DNA of 64,000 nt from SR-FBR-E99 sp963732365 (lineage in GTDB: Bacteria; Bacteroidota; Bacteroidia; Bacteroidales; VadinHA17), in the NCBI GenBank assembly GCA_963732365.1, contig CAVSZC010000005.1:1550001-1614000 (forward strand), given 5' to 3'. The position numbers and the translations under genes were made by a program. The stretch's first letter is position 1, and every line of letters starts with the position of its first letter. Below the pieces are notes generated by a model. It was given only the letters and a program-made list of their open reading frames with translations. It was not told the DNA's origin and did not search any database. Shown here one piece after another: positions 16,307 through 23,274 of this stretch.

Positions 16307-17359
16307 TCACCCGTGGGTATTTTTTTTTAAAATGAAATCAATTGTGTCAATGTTATCCGCATAATCCCATAAATCGGGCTTTTGCGACTTCCCGAAAGGC
16401 ATACGGCCATGACCTGTCACGCACTGGATCAGGTTTTTCTGAGATTCGAGGGCGCGGTCGACGTTACCTATATCATTATAGAATTCATAGTTTACCACTG
16501 CCATTGGGGGTGTGAGGGACTTGTCATTACGCAGGAGAGAGAAGCCGGTGTCGGTAAAAGGTTCCCTGTTGACAATCATCACTGCCTTGTTGTGGTCATA
16601 GTTGACGGCATATTTATGATGTTCCCGCAGTCTCACCCATGAGGTCCAGTGCGAGACCAGGTGACTTACGTCATATCCTTCCGGAAGGTAAAGCTTGGAT
16701 ACATTGCGGCATCCCAGTCCGAAGTAAGAGAATATATCGTCACCCAGAAGCTCAAGCTCCTCAGCTGTCTCCGTTCCCTCAATAATGGCGAGGCTGTTCC
16801 GGTTACGGCGTATTATGGACGGGATGTTCCTGAAATAATATTCAAAATACCTGGAGCTGTTGTTGCTGCCGGTGGCTATCACCATGTCAAAACCCTTAAG
16901 GCTGTCAGTGGTAACTACCGTCAGCGTTTCAAAAGCCGGTTCAATGGATATCAGCGTCTCAATCACGGTCTTCATGAGCAGCTCATCCCTGGTGCTCAGT
17001 CTTGCATGGAGCCTGTTGCCGGTTATCAGCACGCACAGCAGATCGTGGAAGCCTACCATCGGTATATTGCCTGCCATGACCACCCCTGCTGTAAGTGCTT
17101 CCTTTTCGCTGCCTGTCTCAGGGTAGGCTGAGAGCCACCGGGTCAGGTTCTCATGGGTAAGATTGTTGCCGATGGCTGATACGGCGCGCCTTACGTTGTC
17201 AGGGGTGAACCATTGATTTGAAAGATGAAGGGTATCTATGAGCCCTGCGAAGGGTCCGGCATTGCCTGCAGTCACGCCTGCAGCTCCGTCGCGCATCACC
17301 CTGCCCAGCTCTGCGAAGGCCTCTACTCTTTTTTGAAATGAAAAAATGCCCGTTTGCAT
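16307..17359 (-). CDS. Acyl-CoA reductase, LuxC family
   Basis: A 350-residue protein similar to the LuxC acyl-CoA/acyl-protein reductases, an aldehyde-dehydrogenase-like fold reducing fatty acyl thioesters to aldehydes with NADPH. Visible family features: SNQWFTPDNVRRAV near the N-terminus, GNIPMVGFHDLLCVLITGN, FDMVIATGSNNSSRYFEYYF with SIIRRNRNSLAII, and a GLGCRNVSKLYLP segment holding the likely catalytic Cys. No luxD, luxE or luciferase genes are nearby, so bioluminescence is not implied. A promoter lies at 17365-17372, and the ATG is in a hairpin loop. Confidence 0.8.
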   Translation of the reverse strand: MQTGIFSFQKRVEAFAELGRVMRDGAAGVTAGNAGPFAGLIDTLHLSNQWFTPDNVRRAVSAIGNNLTHENLTRWLSAYPETGSEKEALTAGVVMAGNIPMVGFHDLLCVLITGNRLHARLSTRDELLMKTVIETLISIEPAFETLTVVTTDSLKGFDMVIATGSNNSSRYFEYYFRNIPSIIRRNRNSLAIIEGTETAEELELLGDDIFSYFGLGCRNVSKLYLPEGYDVSHLVSHWTSWVRLREHHKYAVNYDHNKAVMIVNREPFTDTGFSLLRNDKSLTPPMAVVNYEFYNDIGNVDRALESQKNLIQCVTGHGRMPFGKSQKPDLWDYADNIDTIDFILKKNTHG

Positions 17360-17372
17360 ACGGGCAAATGTA
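17348..17372 (-). promoter_or_regulatory. Promoter and start-codon hairpin of the LuxC-family gene
   Basis: Minus-strand TACATTTG (17365-17372) matches TAnnTTTG exactly and ends only 5 bases before the A of the ATG (17359), so the mRNA would be leaderless or nearly so. The ATG sits in the six-base loop (17354-17359) of a GC-rich stem, GCCCGT (17360-17365) with ACGGGC (17348-17353). Confidence 0.55.
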
Positions 17373-17390
17373 CAAAAATGATAATGTGAA

Positions 17391-17417
17391 AGAAAAGAGG
17401 CACGGGGCCTCTTTTCT
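17391..17417 (-). terminator. Intrinsic terminator of the blaI-M56 operon
   Basis: A perfect 11-bp stem, AGAAAAGAGGC with GCCTCTTTTCT, and a five-base loop. On the minus strand it is followed by TTTC. It lies 14 bases after the M56 stop and just before the promoter of the LuxC-family gene. Confidence 0.85.
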
Positions 17418-17431
17418 CCAACCTGTAAAAA

Positions 17432-18688
17432 TCAGTTCAGCGCGAAGCTTATCGGCACGGTCATGCCGACATTTACCGGTTTGCCTCCCTGAATACCAGG
17501 ACTCCATTGGGGGCACCTGTTGATCACGTCAAGGGCGGCGCTGTCAAGAAGCGGATCGACACTCCTTACAACCTCCGGATCTTTAACATTACCCTTATAA
17601 TCAATAGTGAATTTAACAAATACTCTGCCCTGTATCCCCTTTTTGGCTGCCTCGGCGGGGTATTTTACATTCTCACCTATCCACTGTCCCAGTGCAGCAT
17701 AGGTGGTATCATTCCGGAAGACGGGCATCTTTTCAACAACCATAAACACCTCATCAGGTGCCACATATTCCTCAGCGGCGGGTGCTGTCTTTTCTGTCAA
17801 CGCTTCTGTTTCTTTCTGTGAGTCACTGCGGTCCTTGCAGGAAAACAACAGGACCATCACCATGGCAAGCGGAATTGCCAGGATCATCTTGAGGGAAGCG
17901 CTGCCTCCCGTTCTTTTCTTTGTCATCATGATTATTCGGTTTTTAAGGAGTGATCTTTTTGAAAAGGTATTTGAAAAGACCGGAGCAGGGCTTCGGAAGA
18001 CATAGGTAAGCAGCAGCTCCTGGTATGAAACCAGGTCTTCACCACCTGTAATACATTCACTGTCAGCCTCATATTCATGCACAGACTGAAGCGATCTGCG
18101 TATCAGGTAGGCTGCCGGATTGAACCACTGCACTATTGTATTGAGTCCGGCCATCAGCAGATCGGTGTGATGCCCGAGCCCGATATGCTTCATTTCGTGG
18201 TTTATCATGCGCCCGGCATCGCTATCGGAGACTGAACTGCTGATGAAGACGTAGCTGAATGCTGAGAAACAGACGGGACTGTCAGAGTCGAAGACTATCA
18301 CCCTTCCGTTCTTCTTCCCCTTAAGGGTAAGTTTTATCAGTCCCGCGGCACCTGTTATCATCGATCCTGCGGCAATAATCAGACCGCCGGTATAGACCAG
18401 GGGGAGGATGCCGGCAAAAATACCTGTGTCCGGCGCTGATACTGAAGGGTTGACAATCATTTCAGGCAGCAGGAGGGAGACCAGTCCGCCCGTCTGCAAC
18501 ACGGTGCCGGGTGCATCTATCTGTATGTTCAGCAGGGGCACCACCAGCGAAAAGAGCATTGACCCCAGGAGGTAGTACCTGTTCCTCCTGTGACGGGTAT
18601 CCCGCCTGAGGGCTATCTCATAAAAGGCCCAGAGCAGGGTCAGGCAGATGCTGCTCTCAACTGCATAAACCAAAATCCCGTTCATCAT
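17432..18688 (-). CDS. BlaR1-like M56 family metallopeptidase with C-terminal TonB domain
   Basis: A 418-residue membrane protein. Helices at about residues 7-27, 38-55 and 95-120 precede a cytoplasmic zinc peptidase domain with HEMKH at 164-168 (HExxH). A fourth helix lies near 275-292, followed by an extracytoplasmic linker and a TonB C-terminal domain (about 335-418, with KYPAEAAKKGIQGRVFVKFTID and CPQWSPGIQGGKPV). In BlaR1/MecR1 the peptidase cleaves the BlaI-type repressor. There is no penicillin-binding sensor domain; a TonB domain takes its place. It overlaps blaI by four bases (ATGA). Confidence 0.9.
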   Translation of the reverse strand: MMNGILVYAVESSICLTLLWAFYEIALRRDTRHRRNRYYLLGSMLFSLVVPLLNIQIDAPGTVLQTGGLVSLLLPEMIVNPSVSAPDTGIFAGILPLVYTGGLIIAAGSMITGAAGLIKLTLKGKKNGRVIVFDSDSPVCFSAFSYVFISSSVSDSDAGRMINHEMKHIGLGHHTDLLMAGLNTIVQWFNPAAYLIRRSLQSVHEYEADSECITGGEDLVSYQELLLTYVFRSPAPVFSNTFSKRSLLKNRIIMMTKKRTGGSASLKMILAIPLAMVMVLLFSCKDRSDSQKETEALTEKTAPAAEEYVAPDEVFMVVEKMPVFRNDTTYAALGQWIGENVKYPAEAAKKGIQGRVFVKFTIDYKGNVKDPEVVRSVDPLLDSAALDVINRCPQWSPGIQGGKPVNVGMTVPISFALN

Positions 18689-19068
18689 TTCCTCTTTTTA
18701 TCACGGTCCTCATTTTTCATCATCGCCATGATCTCCTCCATCTCCTTTACGGTTATGGAATCTTCACGGGCAAAGAAACTCACCATCTTCTGGTACGAGT
18801 TTGAAAAGTAGTTTCTCACAAAGCTGCTCATCTGTGACTTTCGGTAATCATCCTTTGTAATGACCGGAAAGTACTGGTAGGTTCTCCCGTAAACCTTGTA
18901 ATTGACAAATCCTTTGTCCTGAAGTATTCTTATTATCGTGCTTACGGTGGAATATGCAGGCCTCGGCTCATCAAATCTCTCAAGAATATCCTTAATAAAG
19001 GCCCTTTTCAGTCTCCAGAGTATCTGCATTACCTCTTCCTCAGCCTTTGTCAGCTCCTTTATCTCCAT
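18685..19068 (-). CDS. BlaI/MecI/CopY family transcriptional repressor
   Basis: A 127-residue winged-helix repressor. MEIKELTKAEEEVMQILW opens the helix-turn-helix domain, with RPAYSTVSTIIRILQDKGFV as recognition helix and wing entry, and YFPVITKDDYRKSQMSSFVRNYF starting the dimerisation region where BlaI is cut by its peptidase. The ATG at 19068 gives the normal family start. Overlap with the M56 gene makes the pair a signalling operon. Direct repeats over its own promoter suggest autoregulation. The ligand sensed is unknown. Confidence 0.92.
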   Translation of the reverse strand: MEIKELTKAEEEVMQILWRLKRAFIKDILERFDEPRPAYSTVSTIIRILQDKGFVNYKVYGRTYQYFPVITKDDYRKSQMSSFVRNYFSNSYQKMVSFFAREDSITVKEMEEIMAMMKNEDRDKKRK

Positions 19069-19089
19069 TTTATTATCTTTTAATAACAT

Positions 19090-19124
19090 CAAATATACAA
19101 CTAAATAATTAAATATACAACTAA
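19090..19124 (-). promoter_or_regulatory. blaI promoter overlaid by a 14-bp direct repeat (putative operator)
   Basis: AAATATACAACTAA occurs twice, at 19091-19104 and 19111-19124, exactly 20 bases apart. On the minus strand the proximal copy contains most of the -7 element TATATTTG (19090-19097) and the distal copy the -33 TTG (19118-19120), with 20 bases between. Each copy includes the TACA core of BlaI/MecI sites. Repressor bound to both would cover the whole promoter. Confidence 0.75.
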
Positions 19125-19176
19125 TTCTTTAAATAATAATCAGGAAAGGTTCATTTTTGTCACGGCAATAAAAATA

Positions 19177-20469
19177 ATGGAAGAAAAGGTGTATCTTGGT
19201 TCCTTAATCTATGCCGGAGGAGAGAGGTTGAAAAGGATTACACTGATTACTGAGAATATAAGGGTTGCTTTCAAGGCAATAAGTTCAAACAGGCTGAGGG
19301 CAGCTCTCACTATGGCCATCATTGCGTTCGGCATAATGGCCCTGGTCGGCATTCTCACCGCTATAGACGGTCTGAAGAATACCCTCACCGAGCAGTTCAC
19401 GATGATGGGGGCCAACTCATTCTCAATCACGTCGCGATCAATGAGGGTTGTGGTGGGCAACAAGAACTACAGGACGAAGAATCATTCCAATATTACTTAC
19501 CGTGAGGCGATGGAGTTCAAGGAGAGGTTCATGGAGCCGGCATGGGTATCGGTGGGTTTCAACGCAACCAGCCTGGCCACTATCAGGTACGGAAACAAGA
19601 AGACGAATCCTAATATCCAGGTTTACGGGTCGGACGAAGATTACATTACAATTGCAGGTTATGAACTTGAATCGGGGCGCAACTTCTCGGCTGAGGATAT
19701 TGAAGGGAGCAGGCATGTTGTACTTGTAGGACAGGAGGTTGTGAAGTTTCTCTTTCCCGGGGTTGACCCGCTGGGACAGGAGATAAGCCTTCCGGGGCTG
19801 AAGCTCACTGTCATCGGAGTGCTGAAGAGCAAGGGAAGCAGCTTCATGGGAGGTGACCTTCTTACCGCTATTCCGATAACCACGGCAAGACAGTATTTCT
19901 CCCGTCCCAACATCACGTATACAATCAGTGTCATGCCTCACAAGGCCTCAGCGCTTGAGGTGCTCACCAGCGAGGCGGAGGGGATCTTCCGCATAATACG
20001 CAACCTTGACCCCCGCGATGAGTCGGACTTCAATGTTCAGAAGAGTGACAGTATTATAAAGATACTGCTTGAGAACATAAGGTATGTCACCCTGGCTGCA
20101 ACGATAATCGGGCTTATAACCCTCTTCGGTGCGGCGGTAGGACTGATGAACATCATGCTTGTATCGGTTACGGAGCGAACCAGGGAGATAGGTGTTCGAA
20201 AGGCTCTGGGCGCCAAGACGAATATCATCAGGCAGCAGTTCCTGTATGAGTCGGTTATCATCGGCCAGATGGGAGGGTTGTTCGGTATCATCCTGGGTAT
20301 CATTATTGGAAACCTGGTCTCGCTGGGCATGGGCTCTCCATTCACTATACCGTGGCTCTGGGTCGGGGGAGGAGTATTGGCTTGTTTTATTGTGGGGATT
20401 GCCTCAGGTTATCTTCCTGCGATGAAGGCTTCTGCGGTTGATCCGATTGAGGCATTGAGATATGAGTAA
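19177..20469 (+). CDS. ABC transporter permease, MacB/FtsX-like
   Basis: A 430-residue inner-membrane protein of the MacB type VII exporter family. One helix near residues 42-65 precedes a large periplasmic MacB_PCD domain (about 75-290), then three helices at about 300-330, 355-380 and 395-415, with the typical RTREIGVRKALGAK coupling segment between them. Partner ATPases are normally encoded next to such permeases, but none is present here. It is divergent from blaI with a 108-base gap. The ATG at 19177 is used; a TTG at 19228 after GGAGGAGAG is an alternative. Confidence 0.9.
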   Translation: MEEKVYLGSLIYAGGERLKRITLITENIRVAFKAISSNRLRAALTMAIIAFGIMALVGILTAIDGLKNTLTEQFTMMGANSFSITSRSMRVVVGNKNYRTKNHSNITYREAMEFKERFMEPAWVSVGFNATSLATIRYGNKKTNPNIQVYGSDEDYITIAGYELESGRNFSAEDIEGSRHVVLVGQEVVKFLFPGVDPLGQEISLPGLKLTVIGVLKSKGSSFMGGDLLTAIPITTARQYFSRPNITYTISVMPHKASALEVLTSEAEGIFRIIRNLDPRDESDFNVQKSDSIIKILLENIRYVTLAATIIGLITLFGAAVGLMNIMLVSVTERTREIGVRKALGAKTNIIRQQFLYESVIIGQMGGLFGIILGIIIGNLVSLGMGSPFTIPWLWVGGGVLACFIVGIASGYLPAMKASAVDPIEALRYE

Positions 20470-20514
20470 CGCCATCTGACTGATATTGAACTGATCTGAC
20501 AACCTTAAAATGCC

Positions 20515-20892
20515 ATGAGCATTGAAATAATTCAGGCAGGGTCAAAAAACTATCCAACGATCACATATGATCCTGATGAAGATATTCTCAGGATAACGGG
20601 CAGATCTATTGCAGAGAGGCCGGAGTTTGTTTATAATCCGCTCGAGGAGTGGATCAGGTCGCATCTGAGCCGGTACAGTCAGCTTACCCTGATCATATTC
20701 CTCGAATATATAAACAGCGGGTCATCCAAGTCCCTTCGTGACGTACTCAGGATGATCAGCACCTACCGGGCACCCAGGTACAGGGTCCGGATCACATGGC
20801 TTTATGAGGAGGATGATGAAGCGATGCACGAGCTCGGAGAGCATTATCGTGATTCCGCAGGCGTGCCCCTGGAGGTGAAGATGGTCATCTGA
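20515..20892 (+). CDS. SiaC-like regulatory phosphoprotein (DUF1987)
   Basis: A 125-residue cytoplasmic protein of the DUF1987/SiaC family. Signature parts are ILRITGRSIAERPEFVYNPLEEWI, FLEYINSGSSKSLRDVLRMI with the Ser/Thr residues that are phosphorylated in SiaC, and the C-terminal WLYEEDDEAMHELGE. In Pseudomonas SiaC is controlled by the SiaB kinase and SiaA phosphatase and activates the diguanylate cyclase SiaD. None of those partners is present here, so the partner of this copy is unknown. Confidence 0.82.
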   Translation: MSIEIIQAGSKNYPTITYDPDEDILRITGRSIAERPEFVYNPLEEWIRSHLSRYSQLTLIIFLEYINSGSSKSLRDVLRMISTYRAPRYRVRITWLYEEDDEAMHELGEHYRDSAGVPLEVKMVI

Positions 20893-20916
20893 CAGAAGCT
20901 CCCCTTTCACGGAAAT

Positions 20917-20957
20917 AAAAAGAGGCTATCTCAAAAGGAAAGGGGCAGCCTCTTTTT
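20917..20957. terminator. Bidirectional hairpin terminator, left end of a palindromic element
   Basis: AAAAAGAGGCT (20917-20927) pairs perfectly with AGCCTCTTTTT (20947-20957). The A-run on one side and the T-run on the other allow termination in both directions, as suits a convergent junction. Confidence 0.75.
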
Positions 20958-21070
20958 CTTTGGTTCATTTCTTTTGGAGGAGCAAAAGAACCGGAGCGCA
21001 GCGGAGCTCGGCGAAGCCAAATGAACAAGAATCCCAAAAAGAGAGGGTGTCCTTTTGAGACACCCTCTTT
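20919..21070. repeat. Palindromic intergenic element of about 152 bp (MITE-like)
   Basis: The ends form a 21-base inverted repeat with two mismatches: 20919-20939 matches the complement of 21050-21070 (shared core TCTCAAAAGGA). Inside, GTTCATTT (20963-20970) pairs with AAATGAAC (21018-21025) and TCTTTTG pairs with CAAAAGA, around a GC-rich centre rich in GGAGC and GCGAAGCC. No reading frame is present. It lies between the SiaC-like gene and gapA, which converge. Confidence 0.6.
21042..21068. terminator. Bidirectional hairpin terminator, right end of the element
   Basis: A perfect 9-bp stem GAGGGTGTC (21043-21051) with GACACCCTC (21059-21067), extended by one A-T pair, is flanked by A-rich and T-rich runs. 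It lies 18 bases beyond the gapA stop and can end the gapA transcript on the minus strand. Confidence 0.82.
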
Positions 21071-21086
21071 TCTGTTTCTGAACCTA

Positions 21087-22097
21087 TCAGAGCATCTTCC
21101 CCATCATTAATATAAGGTCAATGCATCTTGCCGAGTAACCCCACTCATTGTCATACCATGACAGAACCTTGATCATTGTTCCGTTGACCATAGTGCTCTG
21201 TGCATCAAATATTGAAGATGCAGGGTTGTGGATCACATCAACAGATACGATCTCGTCTTCGGTATATTCAAGAATGCCTTTCATGGGACCTTCAGCAGCT
21301 TTCTTCATTGCAGCGTTGATCTCTTCCTTGGTGGCACTCTTTTTAAGAACGGCCACGAGGTCAACGAGAGAACCCGTTGGTGTGGGGACCCTTACAGCAA
21401 GACCGTCAAGCTTGCCCTTGAGGGCAGGGATAACTTTGCCGACAGCTTTGGCTGCTCCTGTGGTCGTAGGTATCTGTGATACCGCTGCTGACCTGGCCCT
21501 GCGAAGATCCTTGTGAGGAAGATCAAGTATCTTCTGGTCATTGGTGTAGGAGTGAATGGTGGTCATGAAGCCGATCTCAATGCCGAAACTGTCATTCAGC
21601 ACCTTGGCCACCGGGGCAAGGCAGTTGGTTGTACATGAAGCATTTGAAATGCACTGATGCTCAGGCTTGAGCATGTCGTCGTTGACGCCAACGACTATCA
21701 TTGCATCGATAGTGTCTTTTGCGGGTACGGTGAGGATTACCTTTTTGGCTCCGTTCTTCAGGTGGTCACCATAACCTCCCTTCGGACTCTCTTTGGATGT
21801 GAAGATACCTGTTGACTCGATCACGATGTCAGGCTTAACCTCCCAGGGAATTGCTGCAGGATTCTTTTCTGCGTGTACCCTTACCTTCTTGCCATTGACG
21901 ATGATGTTCTGATCATCATGGGTGACTCCATGGAATTTACCCTGGGTGGAGTCATATTTAAGAAGATGTGCAAGTGTTTTTGTGTCGGTAAGGTCATTGA
22001 TGCCTATGATCTCTATTTCAGGCTTTTCAAGCGCAATTTTGAATACGTTGCGACCTATCCTTCCGAAACCGTTGATAGCTACTTTTATCTTTGCCAT
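21087..22097 (-). CDS. gapA: Glyceraldehyde-3-phosphate dehydrogenase, type I
   Basis: A 336-residue glycolytic enzyme oxidising glyceraldehyde 3-phosphate to 1,3-bisphosphoglycerate with NAD. NGFGRIGR (9-16) is the dinucleotide loop, ASCTTNCLAP at 153-162 carries the catalytic Cys155, and the conserved active-site His lies in TTIHSYTNDQ. The C-terminal SWYDNEWGYS is also intact. It is monocistronic, with a -7 element upstream and a strong hairpin downstream. Confidence 0.98.
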   Translation of the reverse strand: MAKIKVAINGFGRIGRNVFKIALEKPEIEIIGINDLTDTKTLAHLLKYDSTQGKFHGVTHDDQNIIVNGKKVRVHAEKNPAAIPWEVKPDIVIESTGIFTSKESPKGGYGDHLKNGAKKVILTVPAKDTIDAMIVVGVNDDMLKPEHQCISNASCTTNCLAPVAKVLNDSFGIEIGFMTTIHSYTNDQKILDLPHKDLRRARSAAVSQIPTTTGAAKAVGKVIPALKGKLDGLAVRVPTPTGSLVDLVAVLKKSATKEEINAAMKKAAEGPMKGILEYTEDEIVSVDVIHNPASSIFDAQSTMVNGTMIKVLSWYDNEWGYSARCIDLILMMGKML

Positions 22098-22132
22098 ATT
22101 GAAAAAAAATTAAATGGTTTATGAAACGACCC

Positions 22133-22140
22133 CAAAAGTA
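22133..22140 (-). promoter_or_regulatory. -7 element of gapA
   Basis: Minus-strand TACTTTTG matches TAnnTTTG exactly, 35 bases before the ATG. No clear -33 TTG is seen. Confidence 0.55.
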
Positions 22141-22176
22141 TAAAATAAAAAGGAGAGAGAAAAAAAACGGCAGTAA

Positions 22177-22968
22177 TTATTCCTTGTTGGGTCTGAAGAT
22201 CAGGTCAGAAAAACGTGACGGTTTCAGCGGGTCAAGGATCATGCCGATGCGGTAGCTGACAAACAGTGCCGGCAGAAACTGCCTGTTGTCTTCATTAGCC
22301 ATAATAGGGACCTCTTTGGTGAAAGCGTGGAAAATTGCTCCTACCTCAATAGCATGGGTAAGCTTATCGTTTTTGCTGTATTCAAAATTAAAACCGGTGC
22401 GGGCCACGAGCCCGGGTATAAGTTGTATTTCATCAAAGCCTTTGAAGAATGATGCTCTGCCCACGATGTCAAGAGCCTGATGAATCTTCGTAATATCAAA
22501 CTTCTGCTCTTCTATCTCATAATAGCCGTCACCTGACGGGACGATGACCTCATAGTATATAGGTTTTGCGAAGAGCAGGGTAGGGCCGCCGCCAATAAGC
22601 CAGCCTATGGATACACCACCCAGGTCACGTTTTTCAAAAAGCTCTTTCTGGTATCCTATCCCGGCACCAATTGACCAGGTGGAGTTAATCTTTCCATATA
22701 CGAATGACCCTGAGTTCTGAAAATAGTAGTTTGTCAGTTTGATCTCCTTGGGGTGTTTGAAGCCTTCGAAGGAGCCTTCAAAAAAAATCCTTCCCGAGGG
22801 TTTTGTCTGGCGCAGCTCACGGTAGATAAAAGACCATCCGTCAGTGTTAAGGGCAAGGCCGAATGAGCGCTCGTTGCGCCAGAAAAGCCTGTCCTGTGGG
22901 TCAATATCACCCTGTGCAAGCAACGGGCCGCAAAGTAAAAGGAATAATATGGCGTGCAACAATCTCAT
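22177..22968 (-). CDS. Predicted outer-membrane beta-barrel protein, hypothetical
   Basis: A 263-residue protein with a cleavable signal peptide (residues 1-18, ending LLAQ) and alternating hydrophobic strands throughout, ending in FRPNKE without the usual terminal aromatic. Repeated patterns such as SWSIGAGIGYQKELF, LIPGLVARTGFNFEYS and ALFVSYRIGMILDP are typical of small outer-membrane barrels of Bacteroidota. The family was not recognised and no enzymatic motif is visible. It stands alone, 79 bases upstream of gapA on the same strand. Confidence 0.7.
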   Translation of the reverse strand: MRLLHAILFLLLCGPLLAQGDIDPQDRLFWRNERSFGLALNTDGWSFIYRELRQTKPSGRIFFEGSFEGFKHPKEIKLTNYYFQNSGSFVYGKINSTWSIGAGIGYQKELFEKRDLGGVSIGWLIGGGPTLLFAKPIYYEVIVPSGDGYYEIEEQKFDITKIHQALDIVGRASFFKGFDEIQLIPGLVARTGFNFEYSKNDKLTHAIEVGAIFHAFTKEVPIMANEDNRQFLPALFVSYRIGMILDPLKPSRFSDLIFRPNKE

Positions 22969-23016
22969 ATTCAGGATGCCGCAAAATAAAAGTGGCAGTA
23001 TGCGAAAAAATGCTGT

Positions 23017-23142
23017 CTAGCCTGCTTTTTCAGTTGAATCTGTATTGTTGCTGCTGTAAGCGGGGCAAGCTTCACGGTTGCAAGAACTGAGAGCAAGCGC
23101 AGCCATGAAAGCCAGAACAACTATAAGACTGAGTTTTTTCAT
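23017..23142 (-). CDS. Very small predicted lipoprotein (41 residues)
   Basis: Starts ATG at 23142 and stops TAG at 23017. A lysine-containing N-terminus and a hydrophobic core of about 14 residues lead to a lipobox ALSSC at residues 17-21, so signal peptidase II would leave a mature peptide of only 21 residues starting CNREACPAYS and rich in Ser, Asn and Thr. It has its own -7 element at 23166-23173. A second in-frame ATG at 23154 is possible but spoils the signal peptide. Function is unknown; its size makes it easy to miss in annotation. Confidence 0.72.
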   Translation of the reverse strand: MKKLSLIVVLAFMAALALSSCNREACPAYSSNNTDSTEKAG

Positions 23143-23165
23143 TTTATCTGCCATTAAGTCCGACA

Positions 23166-23173
23166 CAAAAATA
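23166..23173 (-). promoter_or_regulatory. -7 element of the 41-residue lipoprotein gene
   Basis: Minus-strand TATTTTTG matches TAnnTTTG. The transcript would start near 23161, giving a leader of about 19 bases before the ATG at 23142. A TTG lies only 15 bases upstream, shorter than usual. Confidence 0.5.
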
Positions 23174-23274
23174 ACTTTATTTTGAAAACAATAACTGTGC
23201 CAGATAATTATTTTGATAAAGCACCCTATTTAAACCTTAAAGGGTTAAGATTGTTATCTAAGAAAATGAAAATT

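Noticed and set aside
16307..17359. Bioluminescence operon because of the LuxC-type reductase
   Set aside because: No luxA, luxB, luxD or luxE is present.
23182..23274. TTG start giving 31 extra residues for MsrB-MsrA
   Set aside because: It would bury the signal peptide; the ATG at 23275 or 23266 places it at the N-terminus.
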